Shown one piece after another: positions 33,814 through 41,172 of a DNA stretch of 64,000 nt (position 1 is its first letter; the number at the start of each line of letters is the position of its first letter). The notes under the pieces were generated by a model. The model worked only from the letters and a program-made list of their open reading frames with translations. It searched no databases and was not told where the DNA came from. This DNA comes from Candidatus Alistipes stercoravium (GTDB lineage: Bacteria; Bacteroidota; Bacteroidia; Bacteroidales; Rikenellaceae), in contig DWWQ01000011.1 of assembly GCA_019119615.1 (NCBI GenBank), positions 1 to 64,000 on the forward strand, given 5' to 3'. A program made the position numbers and the translations under genes.

Positions 33814-34074
33814 TCAGTGTTTGAAAGTGTTGTAAAAAACGGTCCGTACCTTTTCGTAGGAACAGCAGAAGATATCCGACACGACGTGCATCGCCTCGCA
33901 GCGCCGCATGCCCTCCCGTTCGAGGCGGTGCACCTCCTCCCGGATCGCCAGCTGTTCGCAGCCGCGGCGCGAGAGAACCCCCAGCTCCAGGAGGCGCTCC
34001 ACGGCCTGGGCGGCCGTCAGTCCCTCGATCTCGCGGCGGGCGGTCTCGGCCAGTATCGTATCGATGCGTGTCAT
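33814..34074 (-). CDS. Small phage-block protein of unknown function
   Basis: An 86-residue, charged, mostly helical protein. No family was recognised. The pattern CEAMHVVSDIFCCSYEKVRTVFY near its C-terminus resembles a small helix-turn-helix, so a DNA-binding role is possible but unproven; a small terminase or regulator would be worth testing. Its start overlaps the upstream 787-residue gene by 4 nt and it ends 3 nt before the protease gene. Confidence 0.6.
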   Translation of the reverse strand: MTRIDTILAETARREIEGLTAAQAVERLLELGVLSRRGCEQLAIREEVHRLEREGMRRCEAMHVVSDIFCCSYEKVRTVFYNTFKH

Positions 34075-36434
34075 AGGGCGTCCTCCTCCAGCCGGTCGAA
34101 TTCACAGCGCGCCAGCCCCTGCGCCGGGTCGTACTTGCCCACGCTCCGCAGCAGGGCCCTCACCACACCGCGGCCCGTGTCGATGCGGAAGACCGAGCGG
34201 ATGTCGGGACCTCCGGTGCCGGGTGCGAAAAGCGCGGCATACTCTCCGGGGGCGATGCGCAGCGTGAGGGTGATGCGCTCGCGGAGCGCCTCGCGCCGCG
34301 TCTGGCGGTCGTAGTAGCGGTGAAGCCCCTGTGCGCCGTCGCGGTCCTCGAAGCAGAGCGTGAAGGGCTCCGCCGCGTCGTCGCCCGCGAAGTGGAAGGC
34401 CACGAGCGGATAGGAGGCCTCGTCCGAGGGGTATCCCCACCGCTCGCCATCGGGCAGGGGGTGCATCCCGACGTAGCGGACGATGCGCGGCGAGAAGTTC
34501 GTGCCGTCCTCCTCCAGGTCGTCGCGGTCGCCGACCTCGGGCAGCAGCGCCGAAGGGGCATTGAGGTAGTGGCCCACGGAGTCGATCGTCGGGTAGAAGA
34601 GCGGGTTGCGGATCGTCTGCTCGCCCTGCAGGGCCGCCGTCGAGGTGCAGTCGGCGCTCCAGGCCCCGAAGGTGCCGCCGTTCTCCGCGTCGTAACGGTT
34701 CACGGCGCCGTCGCCCTCCCGGTAGCACCACGTCCGCCGTTCGTGGATGTCGAAGGCATGGTCGCGGCGCTCGACGCCCTGCGAGAAGTCCGTGCGGGCG
34801 CTCCAGTCCGCCTCGGAGCCCGCACCGAAGAGGTCGTCGGACGGCTCGATCCAGATCCGTTTGGCCGCCTCCTCGGTGTAGAAGCGCAGGTTGAACATCT
34901 GCGCGAGGGCCTCGAGCAGCTCGACCTGCCGGATGCGGTGCTGCGCGACGTCGGTAAAACGGATCTGTTCGCCGAAACCCGGCCCGGAGAGAAAGCGCGG
35001 CGTGAGCGAACAGCTCTTGTCCAGTTCGAGGCGCATCCCCTCCTCGGCCCCGGCGAAGTAGATCTGGTCGAAATACTTGGGCGACGAGGGGCCGAGGCGT
35101 TCGGAGGCCGTGCGCATCCGCAGCTCGACGGTCGTCTCGCCCGTCTCGCCGATGTAGCCGGCGTAGAGGGCCCAGTCGCCCGTGTAGCTTGTCCAGGACG
35201 ACCCTTCGAGGATCTCCAGCACGGGGTCGGAGAAGCTCCCCGAGGACGGCGTGGAGACCAGCGTCGAGCGCACCGCGAACTGTGCCCAGTCGGAGAGCAG
35301 GCCGTTCTGGCGGTAACGCAGACGGTAGCTGGCGCCGTCGCGGTGGTCGAAGACGACGATCCGGTAGGAGAAGTTCGCGCGGAGCGAGCCGCGCAGATCC
35401 TCGTAGCGGTTGGCCAGCGTGAAGGAGAACTCCGAGCCGGGCCCGAAGTAGATCGTGTCGAAGCCGGTCAGGCGCGTCCGCGAGAGGATCCGGTGGGCGG
35501 TGGTGTACTTGAGGTAGTATTCGAAGCCGACGCTCGTCTCGACGAGGGGCGTGAAGCAGATCCGCTTGCCGTCGAGGGCGAAGCAGCCGCCGTTGTTGTA
35601 GAGCCCCTCGACCGGTGCGCCGTCCGCATCGACGCTCTGCGGCGTGGCCGTCTCGACGATGTTGCCCACGGAGTTGAGCACACTCAACGGATTGGCAATC
35701 ACCTTGCCGACCTCGTTGGCCGTCGCCGAGGCGGTGGAGAGCCTCCGGGCGAGGAAGCCCATGCGGGCCTCGGCCGCCGCGGTGTCCCGCGAGGAGTAGG
35801 CGCCGCTCATGTAGAGCGAGCGGAAGAAGTCCGAAGCGAGGAAGCGGCTCTCGATGCGGTAGCCGGCCTCGGCGAAGATCCGCTCGACGAGCGTCGCGAC
35901 ATGCAGGAAGGGGTGGTAGTCGTCCGTCGAGAGGAGCCGCTCGTTGGGCAGCAGGTCGGTCGGGCTGGCCGACCGGGGGTATTCGTCGCGGTGGACGGGG
36001 AAGAAGCGCACGGGGGTCGCGGCCGTCCAGCTGCTGCAGATCTCCGTGGGCGTGAGCAGCGCCGTGTAGTCGATGCCCAGCGTGTTGAACATCCTCAGCG
36101 AAGCGTTCGCCGCCCAGCCGGCCCCGCCGTATCCGATCTCCAGCTCGTAGCCCTCGTCCGAAGCCGCCAGCAGGCGGACCCGGCCGCGGAAGAGCTCGGC
36201 GCCGCCCTCCGTGAGGCAGGCCTCGTGCGCCGCGTCGTTGAATTTCGCGAGGGTGTGCAGCTCGCGGGCAAAGCCCGTCGCCTCGTCGTTGCGGGGCGTC
36301 GCGGGGATCGTGATCTTCCACTTGCGTCCGTCGCGGCAGGCCTCGATGTCGGCCGTCTGCGCCGCATCCCAGGCCGGAAGGAGCAGCCGCTCCGTACCCA
36401 GATCACAGGATTTGTTGTCGATCGTCAGTTCCAT
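34071..36434 (-). CDS. Large phage-type tail or baseplate-like protein (tentative)
   Basis: A 787-residue soluble protein without signal peptide or membrane segment. The N-terminal 120 residues (MELTIDNKSCDLGTERLLLP onward, with ELFRGRVRLLAASDEGYELE) look beta-rich and recall distal-tail or baseplate hub proteins of Bacteroidota prophages. The middle and C-terminal parts show no motif I can name. Context (next to another beta-rich protein and a phage protease) supports a structural role. It overlaps the upstream gene by 10 nt and the following small gene by 4 nt. It could instead be a carbohydrate-binding or receptor protein. Confidence 0.5.
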   Translation of the reverse strand: MELTIDNKSCDLGTERLLLPAWDAAQTADIEACRDGRKWKITIPATPRNDEATGFARELHTLAKFNDAAHEACLTEGGAELFRGRVRLLAASDEGYELEIGYGGAGWAANASLRMFNTLGIDYTALLTPTEICSSWTAATPVRFFPVHRDEYPRSASPTDLLPNERLLSTDDYHPFLHVATLVERIFAEAGYRIESRFLASDFFRSLYMSGAYSSRDTAAAEARMGFLARRLSTASATANEVGKVIANPLSVLNSVGNIVETATPQSVDADGAPVEGLYNNGGCFALDGKRICFTPLVETSVGFEYYLKYTTAHRILSRTRLTGFDTIYFGPGSEFSFTLANRYEDLRGSLRANFSYRIVVFDHRDGASYRLRYRQNGLLSDWAQFAVRSTLVSTPSSGSFSDPVLEILEGSSWTSYTGDWALYAGYIGETGETTVELRMRTASERLGPSSPKYFDQIYFAGAEEGMRLELDKSCSLTPRFLSGPGFGEQIRFTDVAQHRIRQVELLEALAQMFNLRFYTEEAAKRIWIEPSDDLFGAGSEADWSARTDFSQGVERRDHAFDIHERRTWCYREGDGAVNRYDAENGGTFGAWSADCTSTAALQGEQTIRNPLFYPTIDSVGHYLNAPSALLPEVGDRDDLEEDGTNFSPRIVRYVGMHPLPDGERWGYPSDEASYPLVAFHFAGDDAAEPFTLCFEDRDGAQGLHRYYDRQTRREALRERITLTLRIAPGEYAALFAPGTGGPDIRSVFRIDTGRGVVRALLRSVGKYDPAQGLARCEFDRLEEDAL

Positions 36435-37408
36435 GTCATGGCGGTGTTTTGTCGGTCGCGGATATCGATTTCGAGGCAGCAGAGGTTCCCCAGGCGGCGG
36501 ACGACCGCCTCGTCGGTCGCCACGTCGATCGGCGTACAGCTATCCTCGCCGACGACCCACACCTCGGGCGACTCGACCAGCTCGGCCAGTGCCGTGAGCA
36601 CAGCCTCGGTCTCGTAGGCCGAGACGAGCGTGCGCGTCGCCTCACGGCGGCGGGGCACCGCAACCAGCCCCTCGGGTCCCTCGGCGCGGAGCTTCTCGAC
36701 CTGCACGGTCGTCGTCCGCACGACGGGGAAGCTGTACTGCTCGACCGAGCCGGCGCTGCTGCGCCACGCCACGCGCACGGCCTGCTCGGCGGCCGGCACG
36801 ACGGTGTATTCGACCGTGGCGATCCCGTCGATCTCGACCGTCAGCGTGTCGGCCCCGGGGAAGTCGCGCGTGTCGAGGACGAAGAGCACTGGACCCTTCA
36901 GAAAGGCGGAGTAGCTCTGAGCCGTCATCGTGTCGGCCGAGCGGGCCGTAACGGTGGCCTTGACCGTTCCGGAGTCCGGGGCGAGGAGCGTCAGTTCGTC
37001 GCGCGCTCCCTCGGGGATGAGACGTTGGAGGGGGAGGGTTGTCAGCAGAGCCGGGGCGGCCACCTGCGTGCGGCCGGCCAGGAAGGTACGCTCGGGAGCC
37101 GTCGCCGCAGCCCCGTCGGGGAGGGTTCCCGAGGGTCCGACGGCCACCGTGGCCGTAACCGTGCGGCCCGTGGCGGCGTAGAATCCCGTGTCGCTCACCA
37201 CGGGCAGGAAATGCAGTGCGCGGCGCAGGAAGGGGGCGGCATCGAAACGGGCCGCGGCACTGGCGACGAAGCGCAGCGTGCCGTAAAGCGTCGAGCCGCT
37301 CCGGTCGGCGATGCGGATGTCGAGGTCTTCGGCCGCGGAGTGCTCCACGGCGTAGAGCACCTCGGCGCCGAGCGGCGCATACTGGGACGGAATCTGTGAG
37401 AAGGTCAT
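36425..37408 (-). CDS. Beta-rich protein of unknown function, first gene of the phage-like block
   Basis: A 327-residue protein, rich in Ala, Val, Thr and predicted beta strands, with no signal peptide. It contains Ig-like stretches (for example TVEIDGIATVEYTVVPAAEQ), as often seen in phage tail or adhesin proteins. I do not recognise the family. It begins the nine-gene minus-strand run and overlaps the next gene by 10 nt. Its start codon lies about 315 nt downstream of the predicted transcription start, behind a leader with DnaA-box-like sites. Confidence 0.5.
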   Translation of the reverse strand: MTFSQIPSQYAPLGAEVLYAVEHSAAEDLDIRIADRSGSTLYGTLRFVASAAARFDAAPFLRRALHFLPVVSDTGFYAATGRTVTATVAVGPSGTLPDGAAATAPERTFLAGRTQVAAPALLTTLPLQRLIPEGARDELTLLAPDSGTVKATVTARSADTMTAQSYSAFLKGPVLFVLDTRDFPGADTLTVEIDGIATVEYTVVPAAEQAVRVAWRSSAGSVEQYSFPVVRTTTVQVEKLRAEGPEGLVAVPRRREATRTLVSAYETEAVLTALAELVESPEVWVVGEDSCTPIDVATDEAVVRRLGNLCCLEIDIRDRQNTAMTWN

Positions 37409-37605
37409 GGGATAAGGGGTTTTTGGAGAATCCGGGGTTGCGACGGACACCGCCCGGCGCCGGGGGCCGCCGCCCGCCTGCGGGATGGATGAAAAGGGGC
37501 GCAGAAGACCCGGGGGTGAAAGGAATACGACGGCAGAGCTGCGAGCTGCGGACAAAGCCGCGGGGCGGGGAATCCCCCGACGGCGGGCCGGGGTGTTGAA
37601 AAGTC

Positions 37606-37691
37606 CGTGGATAAACCGTGGATAAAATGTGAATGGATGTGGATAAGTCTACACAACCCGCTGGTACCGAATGGTCTCCGATTGTTGATAA
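37606..37691 (-). promoter_or_regulatory. Cluster of DnaA-box-like 9-mers
   Basis: On the minus strand, 37638-37646 reads TTATCCACA, the perfect DnaA box. Sites 37606-37614 and 37617-37625 read TTATCCACG (one mismatch) and 37683-37691 reads TTATCAACA (one mismatch). The start-to-start spacings are 11, 21 and 45 bp and all share one direction. Such clustering in a high-GC genome is unlikely to be chance. It could be a replication origin, a DnaA-controlled leader, or a DnaA titration site. Confidence 0.6.
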
Positions 37692-37730
37692 GCGCCCCCG
37701 GCGGGGCTGTGCGGGTGTGGATTCCGGAGG

Positions 37731-37762
37731 CAAATATACGACACGGCGACCCCCCTTGTCAA
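37731..37762 (-). promoter_or_regulatory. Promoter of the phage-like block
   Basis: On the minus strand a TTG -33 element (37760-37762, in CTTGACA) and a TATATTTG -7 element (37731-37738) are 21 bp apart, matching the Bacteroidota consensus. Transcription would start near 37724, giving a leader of roughly 315 nt that runs through the DnaA-box cluster. Confidence 0.6.
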
Positions 37763-37825
37763 GAGGCCGGCGCATTTTTTCCACGAAAAATGGAAAAGCG
37801 CGCCCGGGAATTCGCCGAAAGGGGT

Positions 37826-37833
37826 TATCTTTG
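37826..37833 (+). promoter_or_regulatory. -7 promoter box for the GH27 gene
   Basis: TATCTTTG lies 21 bp upstream of the GH27 start codon, so the leader would be only about 15 nt. Confidence 0.6.
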
Positions 37834-37854
37834 TTACCGGAAAACGAAAACCCA

Positions 37855-39090
37855 ATGAAATCCGTCATGAAACATCTGATTCTCCTCTGCGTCGCCCTCG
37901 TCGGCGCCGCGACCGCCTCGGCCCAGAAGTGGGAGGGGCTGGCCGACACGCCCCCGATGGGGTGGAACTCCTGGAACAAGTTCGGCTGCAACATCGACGA
38001 GCGGATGATCCGCGAGATGGCCGACGCGCTGGTCGATACGGGCCTCGCGGAGGCGGGCTACGTCTACATCAACCTCGACGACTGCTGGCACGCCCCGGAG
38101 CGCGACGCCGACGGATTCCCGCAGTGCGACACGACGCGTTTCCCGAGCGGCATGAAGGCCCTTGCGGACTACGTCCATGCAAAAGGGCTCAAACTGGGCA
38201 TCTACTCCGACGCCGGATGGACGACCTGCGCCGGACGTTTCGGCAGCCTCGGCCACGAGTACCAGGATGCCCTGCAGTACGCCCGCTGGGGCATCGACTA
38301 CCTGAAATACGACTGGTGCAACACGGCGGATATCAATCCCAAGGGGGCCTATACGCTCATGCGCGAGGCGCTGCGCGCCGCCGGGCGCCCGATCCTCTTT
38401 TCGATCTGCGAGTGGGGTTCGAACAAGCCCTGGGAGTGGGCTCCCGAAATCGGCCACATGTGGCGCACGACGGGCGACATCGGCCTCTCGTTCTCCGACC
38501 CGGAGGTCTTCGAGGGTCCGTGGAAACCCCGCACGGTGCTGCAGAACGTCGATACGAACGCCCCGCTGCGCCGCTACGCCGGCCCGGGCCACTGGAACGA
38601 CCCCGACATGCTCGAGGTGGGCAACGGCATGACGGTCAATCAGGACCGCGCGCACTTCACGCTCTGGTGCATGATGGCCGCGCCGCTGATCCTGGGCAAC
38701 GACCTGCGCACGATGACCGACGAGACGGCGGCGATCCTCACCGACCGCGAGGTGATCGCCATCGACCAGGATCCGCTGGGCGTGCAGGGGCTGCGCTACG
38801 CCACCGACAACGGCATCGAGATCTGGTTCAAGCCCCTCGCCGACGGCGACTGGGCCTTCTGCCTCTTCAACCGCACGCACGAGGAGCGCACCTACGAGAT
38901 CGACTGGCAGCTCTACTGCTTCACCGACACGGAGGTCTCGCAGCGCTCCACGGACTTCGACCGCATCGTCTACGAGGGCCGCGACCTGTGGAACGGCGGC
39001 AAGAGCTTCCGCACGGACCGTCCGCGCAGCGTGGTCATCCCGGCCGAGGATGTCGTCCTCTACCGTCTGAAACCCGTCGCCGGGCGCTGA
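37855..39090 (+). CDS. Secreted alpha-galactosidase (GH27)
   Basis: A 411-residue enzyme with a signal peptide (LILLCVALVGAATASAQ). GH27 signatures: TPPMGWNSWNKFGCNIDE after the signal, YVYINLDDCW, the nucleophile Asp in YLKYDWCN (about residue 150), and the acid/base Asp in GPGHWNDPDML (about residue 257). It cleaves terminal alpha-galactose from oligosaccharides or glycoproteins, probably in the periplasm. The start at 37855 was chosen because the promoter lies immediately before it; a second in-frame ATG is four codons later. The C-terminal part is the usual beta-sandwich domain. Confidence 0.94.
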   Translation: MKSVMKHLILLCVALVGAATASAQKWEGLADTPPMGWNSWNKFGCNIDERMIREMADALVDTGLAEAGYVYINLDDCWHAPERDADGFPQCDTTRFPSGMKALADYVHAKGLKLGIYSDAGWTTCAGRFGSLGHEYQDALQYARWGIDYLKYDWCNTADINPKGAYTLMREALRAAGRPILFSICEWGSNKPWEWAPEIGHMWRTTGDIGLSFSDPEVFEGPWKPRTVLQNVDTNAPLRRYAGPGHWNDPDMLEVGNGMTVNQDRAHFTLWCMMAAPLILGNDLRTMTDETAAILTDREVIAIDQDPLGVQGLRYATDNGIEIWFKPLADGDWAFCLFNRTHEERTYEIDWQLYCFTDTEVSQRSTDFDRIVYEGRDLWNGGKSFRTDRPRSVVIPAEDVVLYRLKPVAGR

Positions 39091-39117
39091 TTCCGGCGGA
39101 AGGGGAAGGGCGCAAAA

Positions 39118-39178
39118 CGCCGATCCGGCAAGGACCCGCCACCGAACGGCCGGCATACAGCGCCGATCCGGCAAGGAC
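39118..39178 (+). repeat. 18-bp direct repeat, two copies
   Basis: Two identical 18-bp copies start 43 bp apart just after the GH27 stop codon. They could reflect a local duplication. Confidence 0.6.
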
Positions 39179-39373
39179 GCCTGCCGGGCGCCGTATCCGC
39201 CCCGCCGGATATTCCGAAATACACCCCGGAGCCCGCAGGCCCCGGGGTTTCTGCGTCCGGGAGAGGGGGATTCCGCCCCGTCCGGAAAGCGGGGAATCGC
39301 CCGGCGGAGGCGAAAAAACGGAAAATTTTACGGCAATATGGATTTTCGGGTGCCGTTTTTCGAGAATTAAACG

Positions 39374-39381
39374 TATCTTTG
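39374..39381 (+). promoter_or_regulatory. -7 promoter box for mqnA-like gene
   Basis: TATCTTTG lies 31 bp upstream of the mqnA-like start codon and fits TAnnTTTG. Confidence 0.6.
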
Positions 39382-39412
39382 TGGTCGGAACCAACAGTCT
39401 TACCCCATATGG

Positions 39413-39973
39413 ATGATGGTCATAGTACCCCGTATAGCCGCCGTGTCGTGCCTCAGCACGACGCCATTCATCTATGGTATCCGGCACGAAGGTAACCTTC
39501 GCGCCGAGTTGCTGTTGTCCGATCCCGACACCGTCATCCAGGATTTTCTCGAACGCAGGGCCGACATCGCCCTGATCCCCTTCACGGCCATGCCGCTGCT
39601 CGCCGACGCGCGCACCGTCACGGAATATTGCGTCGGAGGCGTCGCGGCCGAGCGCGAGGCGCTGCTTGCGAGCGACGACCCGCTGGTCGGCATCTGGAAG
39701 GAGCAGTGCGGCGAGCTGCCCTTCGCCTTTGCGGTGTGGGTGGCCCACGCCGACACGGACGCCGACACGATCGAGGCGCTGCAGTACGCGCTGACCTACG
39801 GGCTCGAACGCGGTTACGAGGCGATGATGGAGGCGGCTCCGGAGCTCGACCCGCTGCGGGCCTGCGAGGTAATGTCGGGCTTCGACTACATCTTCGACAA
39901 CGAAAAGAACCAGGCGCTCCAGCAGTTCTGGGACTCCGGCATCAAGGTCGCTCCCCGGGCGAATCCCGGCTGA
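39413..39973 (+). CDS. MqnA-like menaquinone biosynthesis protein with a large internal deletion
   Basis: A 186-residue protein. The start (VPRIAAVSCLSTTPFIYGI, then ADIALIPFTAMPLL) and the end (LPFAFAVWVA at about residue 102, EALQYALTYGLERGYE) match MqnA, the chorismate dehydratase of the futalosine pathway, usually 250-280 residues. About 80 residues, mostly the second lobe with its ligand-contacting DPHSRTS-type segment, are missing between residues 74 and 100, without a frameshift. It may therefore be inactive, or reshaped for another ligand. It has its own promoter, and corA follows on the same strand. Confidence 0.7.
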   Translation: MMVIVPRIAAVSCLSTTPFIYGIRHEGNLRAELLLSDPDTVIQDFLERRADIALIPFTAMPLLADARTVTEYCVGGVAAEREALLASDDPLVGIWKEQCGELPFAFAVWVAHADTDADTIEALQYALTYGLERGYEAMMEAAPELDPLRACEVMSGFDYIFDNEKNQALQQFWDSGIKVAPRANPG

Positions 39974-40040
39974 AGAGGTTAGCGGGCCCGGCCCGCCTCT
40001 CTCATGCTCACGGATTCGAGAACCTTACAGAGAGCGATTT

Positions 40041-41024
40041 ATGATTACGATTTACCTCAAACAGTACAACAAGATCATCCGCAATGCCGACACCCGGCTC
40101 TTCGACGAGCTGGGCTACGACGACATTCTGTGGATCGACATGCTCTCGCCGACGATCAAGGAGCAGAAAGCCGTCGAGAACTTCATGGAGATCAGCCTCC
40201 AGACCCGCCAGCAGGTCGAGGAGATCGAATCGACCTCGAAATACTCCGAGAACGAGAACGCGATCATCTCCAACTCGAACTTCTTCATCCCCACGGGCGA
40301 CTCGTTCATCGTCGAGCCCGTGTCGTTCATCATCTCCAACGAGGGCGTGCTGGTCTCGGTGCGCAACGCCGAGTTCCGGACCTTCCGCGAGACGGAGAAA
40401 CGCCTGCAGATGAACTACCGCAGCTACTCGACAGGCTACCACCTGTTCATCTCGCTGCTCGAGGTGCGCATCGACTTCGACGCCGACCTCGTGGAGCTCA
40501 TCGCCAAGCAGGTCGGGGCCCTCTCGAAGGACATCAACTCGGAGGATTCGATCGACAAGGAGGTGCTGCACCGCATCAGCGCCCTGCAGGAGAGCACGAT
40601 GTCGCTGCGCGAGAACATCTTCGACCGCCAGCGCGTCCTCTCGGGCATCCTGCGCTCGGAACGCTTCCCGAACGATATCTACCCGCGCCTGCAGCTGATG
40701 ATCAAGGACGTCAATTCGCTCATCAACCACGCCGACTTCAGCTTCCAGCGACTCGACTACATCCAGGACGCCGCGCTGGGTCTGATCAACATCGAGCAGA
40801 ACGGCATCGTCAAGATCTTCTCGGTGGCGGCCGTGATCTTCATGCCCGCGACGCTCATCGCCTCGATCTACGGCATGAACTTCAAGGCGATGCCCGAGCT
40901 GGACTGGCACCTCACGCTCTCGAACGGGATGGTCATCCCGCTGGGCTACCTCTTCGCCATCGCGCTGATGATCATCTGCTCGGTGCTCACGATCTGGTTC
41001 TTCCGCTACAAGAAGTGGCTCTGA
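40041..41024 (+). CDS. corA: CorA-type magnesium transporter
   Basis: A 327-residue protein: a large N-terminal cytoplasmic domain, a long stalk helix, then two membrane helices near the C-terminus with the pore signature YGMNF (about residue 277) between them, followed by a short positively charged end (FRYKKWL). It forms pentamers that pass Mg2+ (or Co2+/Ni2+) into the cell. A terminator follows at 41067. Confidence 0.94.
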   Translation: MITIYLKQYNKIIRNADTRLFDELGYDDILWIDMLSPTIKEQKAVENFMEISLQTRQQVEEIESTSKYSENENAIISNSNFFIPTGDSFIVEPVSFIISNEGVLVSVRNAEFRTFRETEKRLQMNYRSYSTGYHLFISLLEVRIDFDADLVELIAKQVGALSKDINSEDSIDKEVLHRISALQESTMSLRENIFDRQRVLSGILRSERFPNDIYPRLQLMIKDVNSLINHADFSFQRLDYIQDAALGLINIEQNGIVKIFSVAAVIFMPATLIASIYGMNFKAMPELDWHLTLSNGMVIPLGYLFAIALMIICSVLTIWFFRYKKWL

Positions 41025-41066
41025 CCGGTGAAGGGTTGTCCGTCCGGCAGCGGTTCCCCCCCCCGA

Positions 41067-41106
41067 AAGCCCCCGAATTTCCCCGCGGGGGCTTCTTTCT
41101 TTGAAA
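41067..41106 (+). terminator. Rho-independent terminator after corA
   Basis: A 9-bp stem (AAGCCCCCG with CGGGGGCTT) with a 10-nt loop is followed by a T-rich tract (CTTTCTTT). Confidence 0.75.
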
Positions 41107-41145
41107 GAAGGGCCGCCCGACAGGGCATTTTTCCGGCGAAATTTG

Positions 41146-41153
41146 TATCTTTG
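41146..41153 (+). promoter_or_regulatory. -7 promoter box for the flippase-holB operon
   Basis: TATCTTTG fits TAnnTTTG and lies 19 bp upstream of the flippase start codon. Confidence 0.6.
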
Positions 41154-41172
41154 CTGCCTGTAAACCTGCACC

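Larger units (their letters stand above)
37409..37854. other. Divergent intergenic region with DnaA-box cluster and two promoters
   Basis: This 446-bp region separates the phage-like block (-) from the GH27 gene (+). It holds divergent promoters (37731-37762 minus, 37826-37833 plus) and four DnaA-box-like 9-mers in one orientation between 37606 and 37691. The part nearest the phage-like block is GC-rich; the part around the boxes is relatively A-rich. No gene was recognised. Confidence 0.6.
39091..39412. other. Intergenic region with a short direct repeat and weak terminator
   Basis: This 322-bp gap holds an 18-bp direct repeat (CGCCGATCCGGCAAGGAC at 39118-39135 and 39161-39178), a weak hairpin followed by TTTCT (39224-39252) that may end the GH27 transcript, and the promoter box at 39374. 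No gene was recognised. Confidence 0.5.

Noticed and set aside
34320-36617. Plus-strand frame opposite the 787-residue phage-type protein
   Set aside because: The minus-strand frame fits the overlapped gene run of the block and looks like a normal protein; the plus-strand translation is Arg/Val/Glu-rich without structure.
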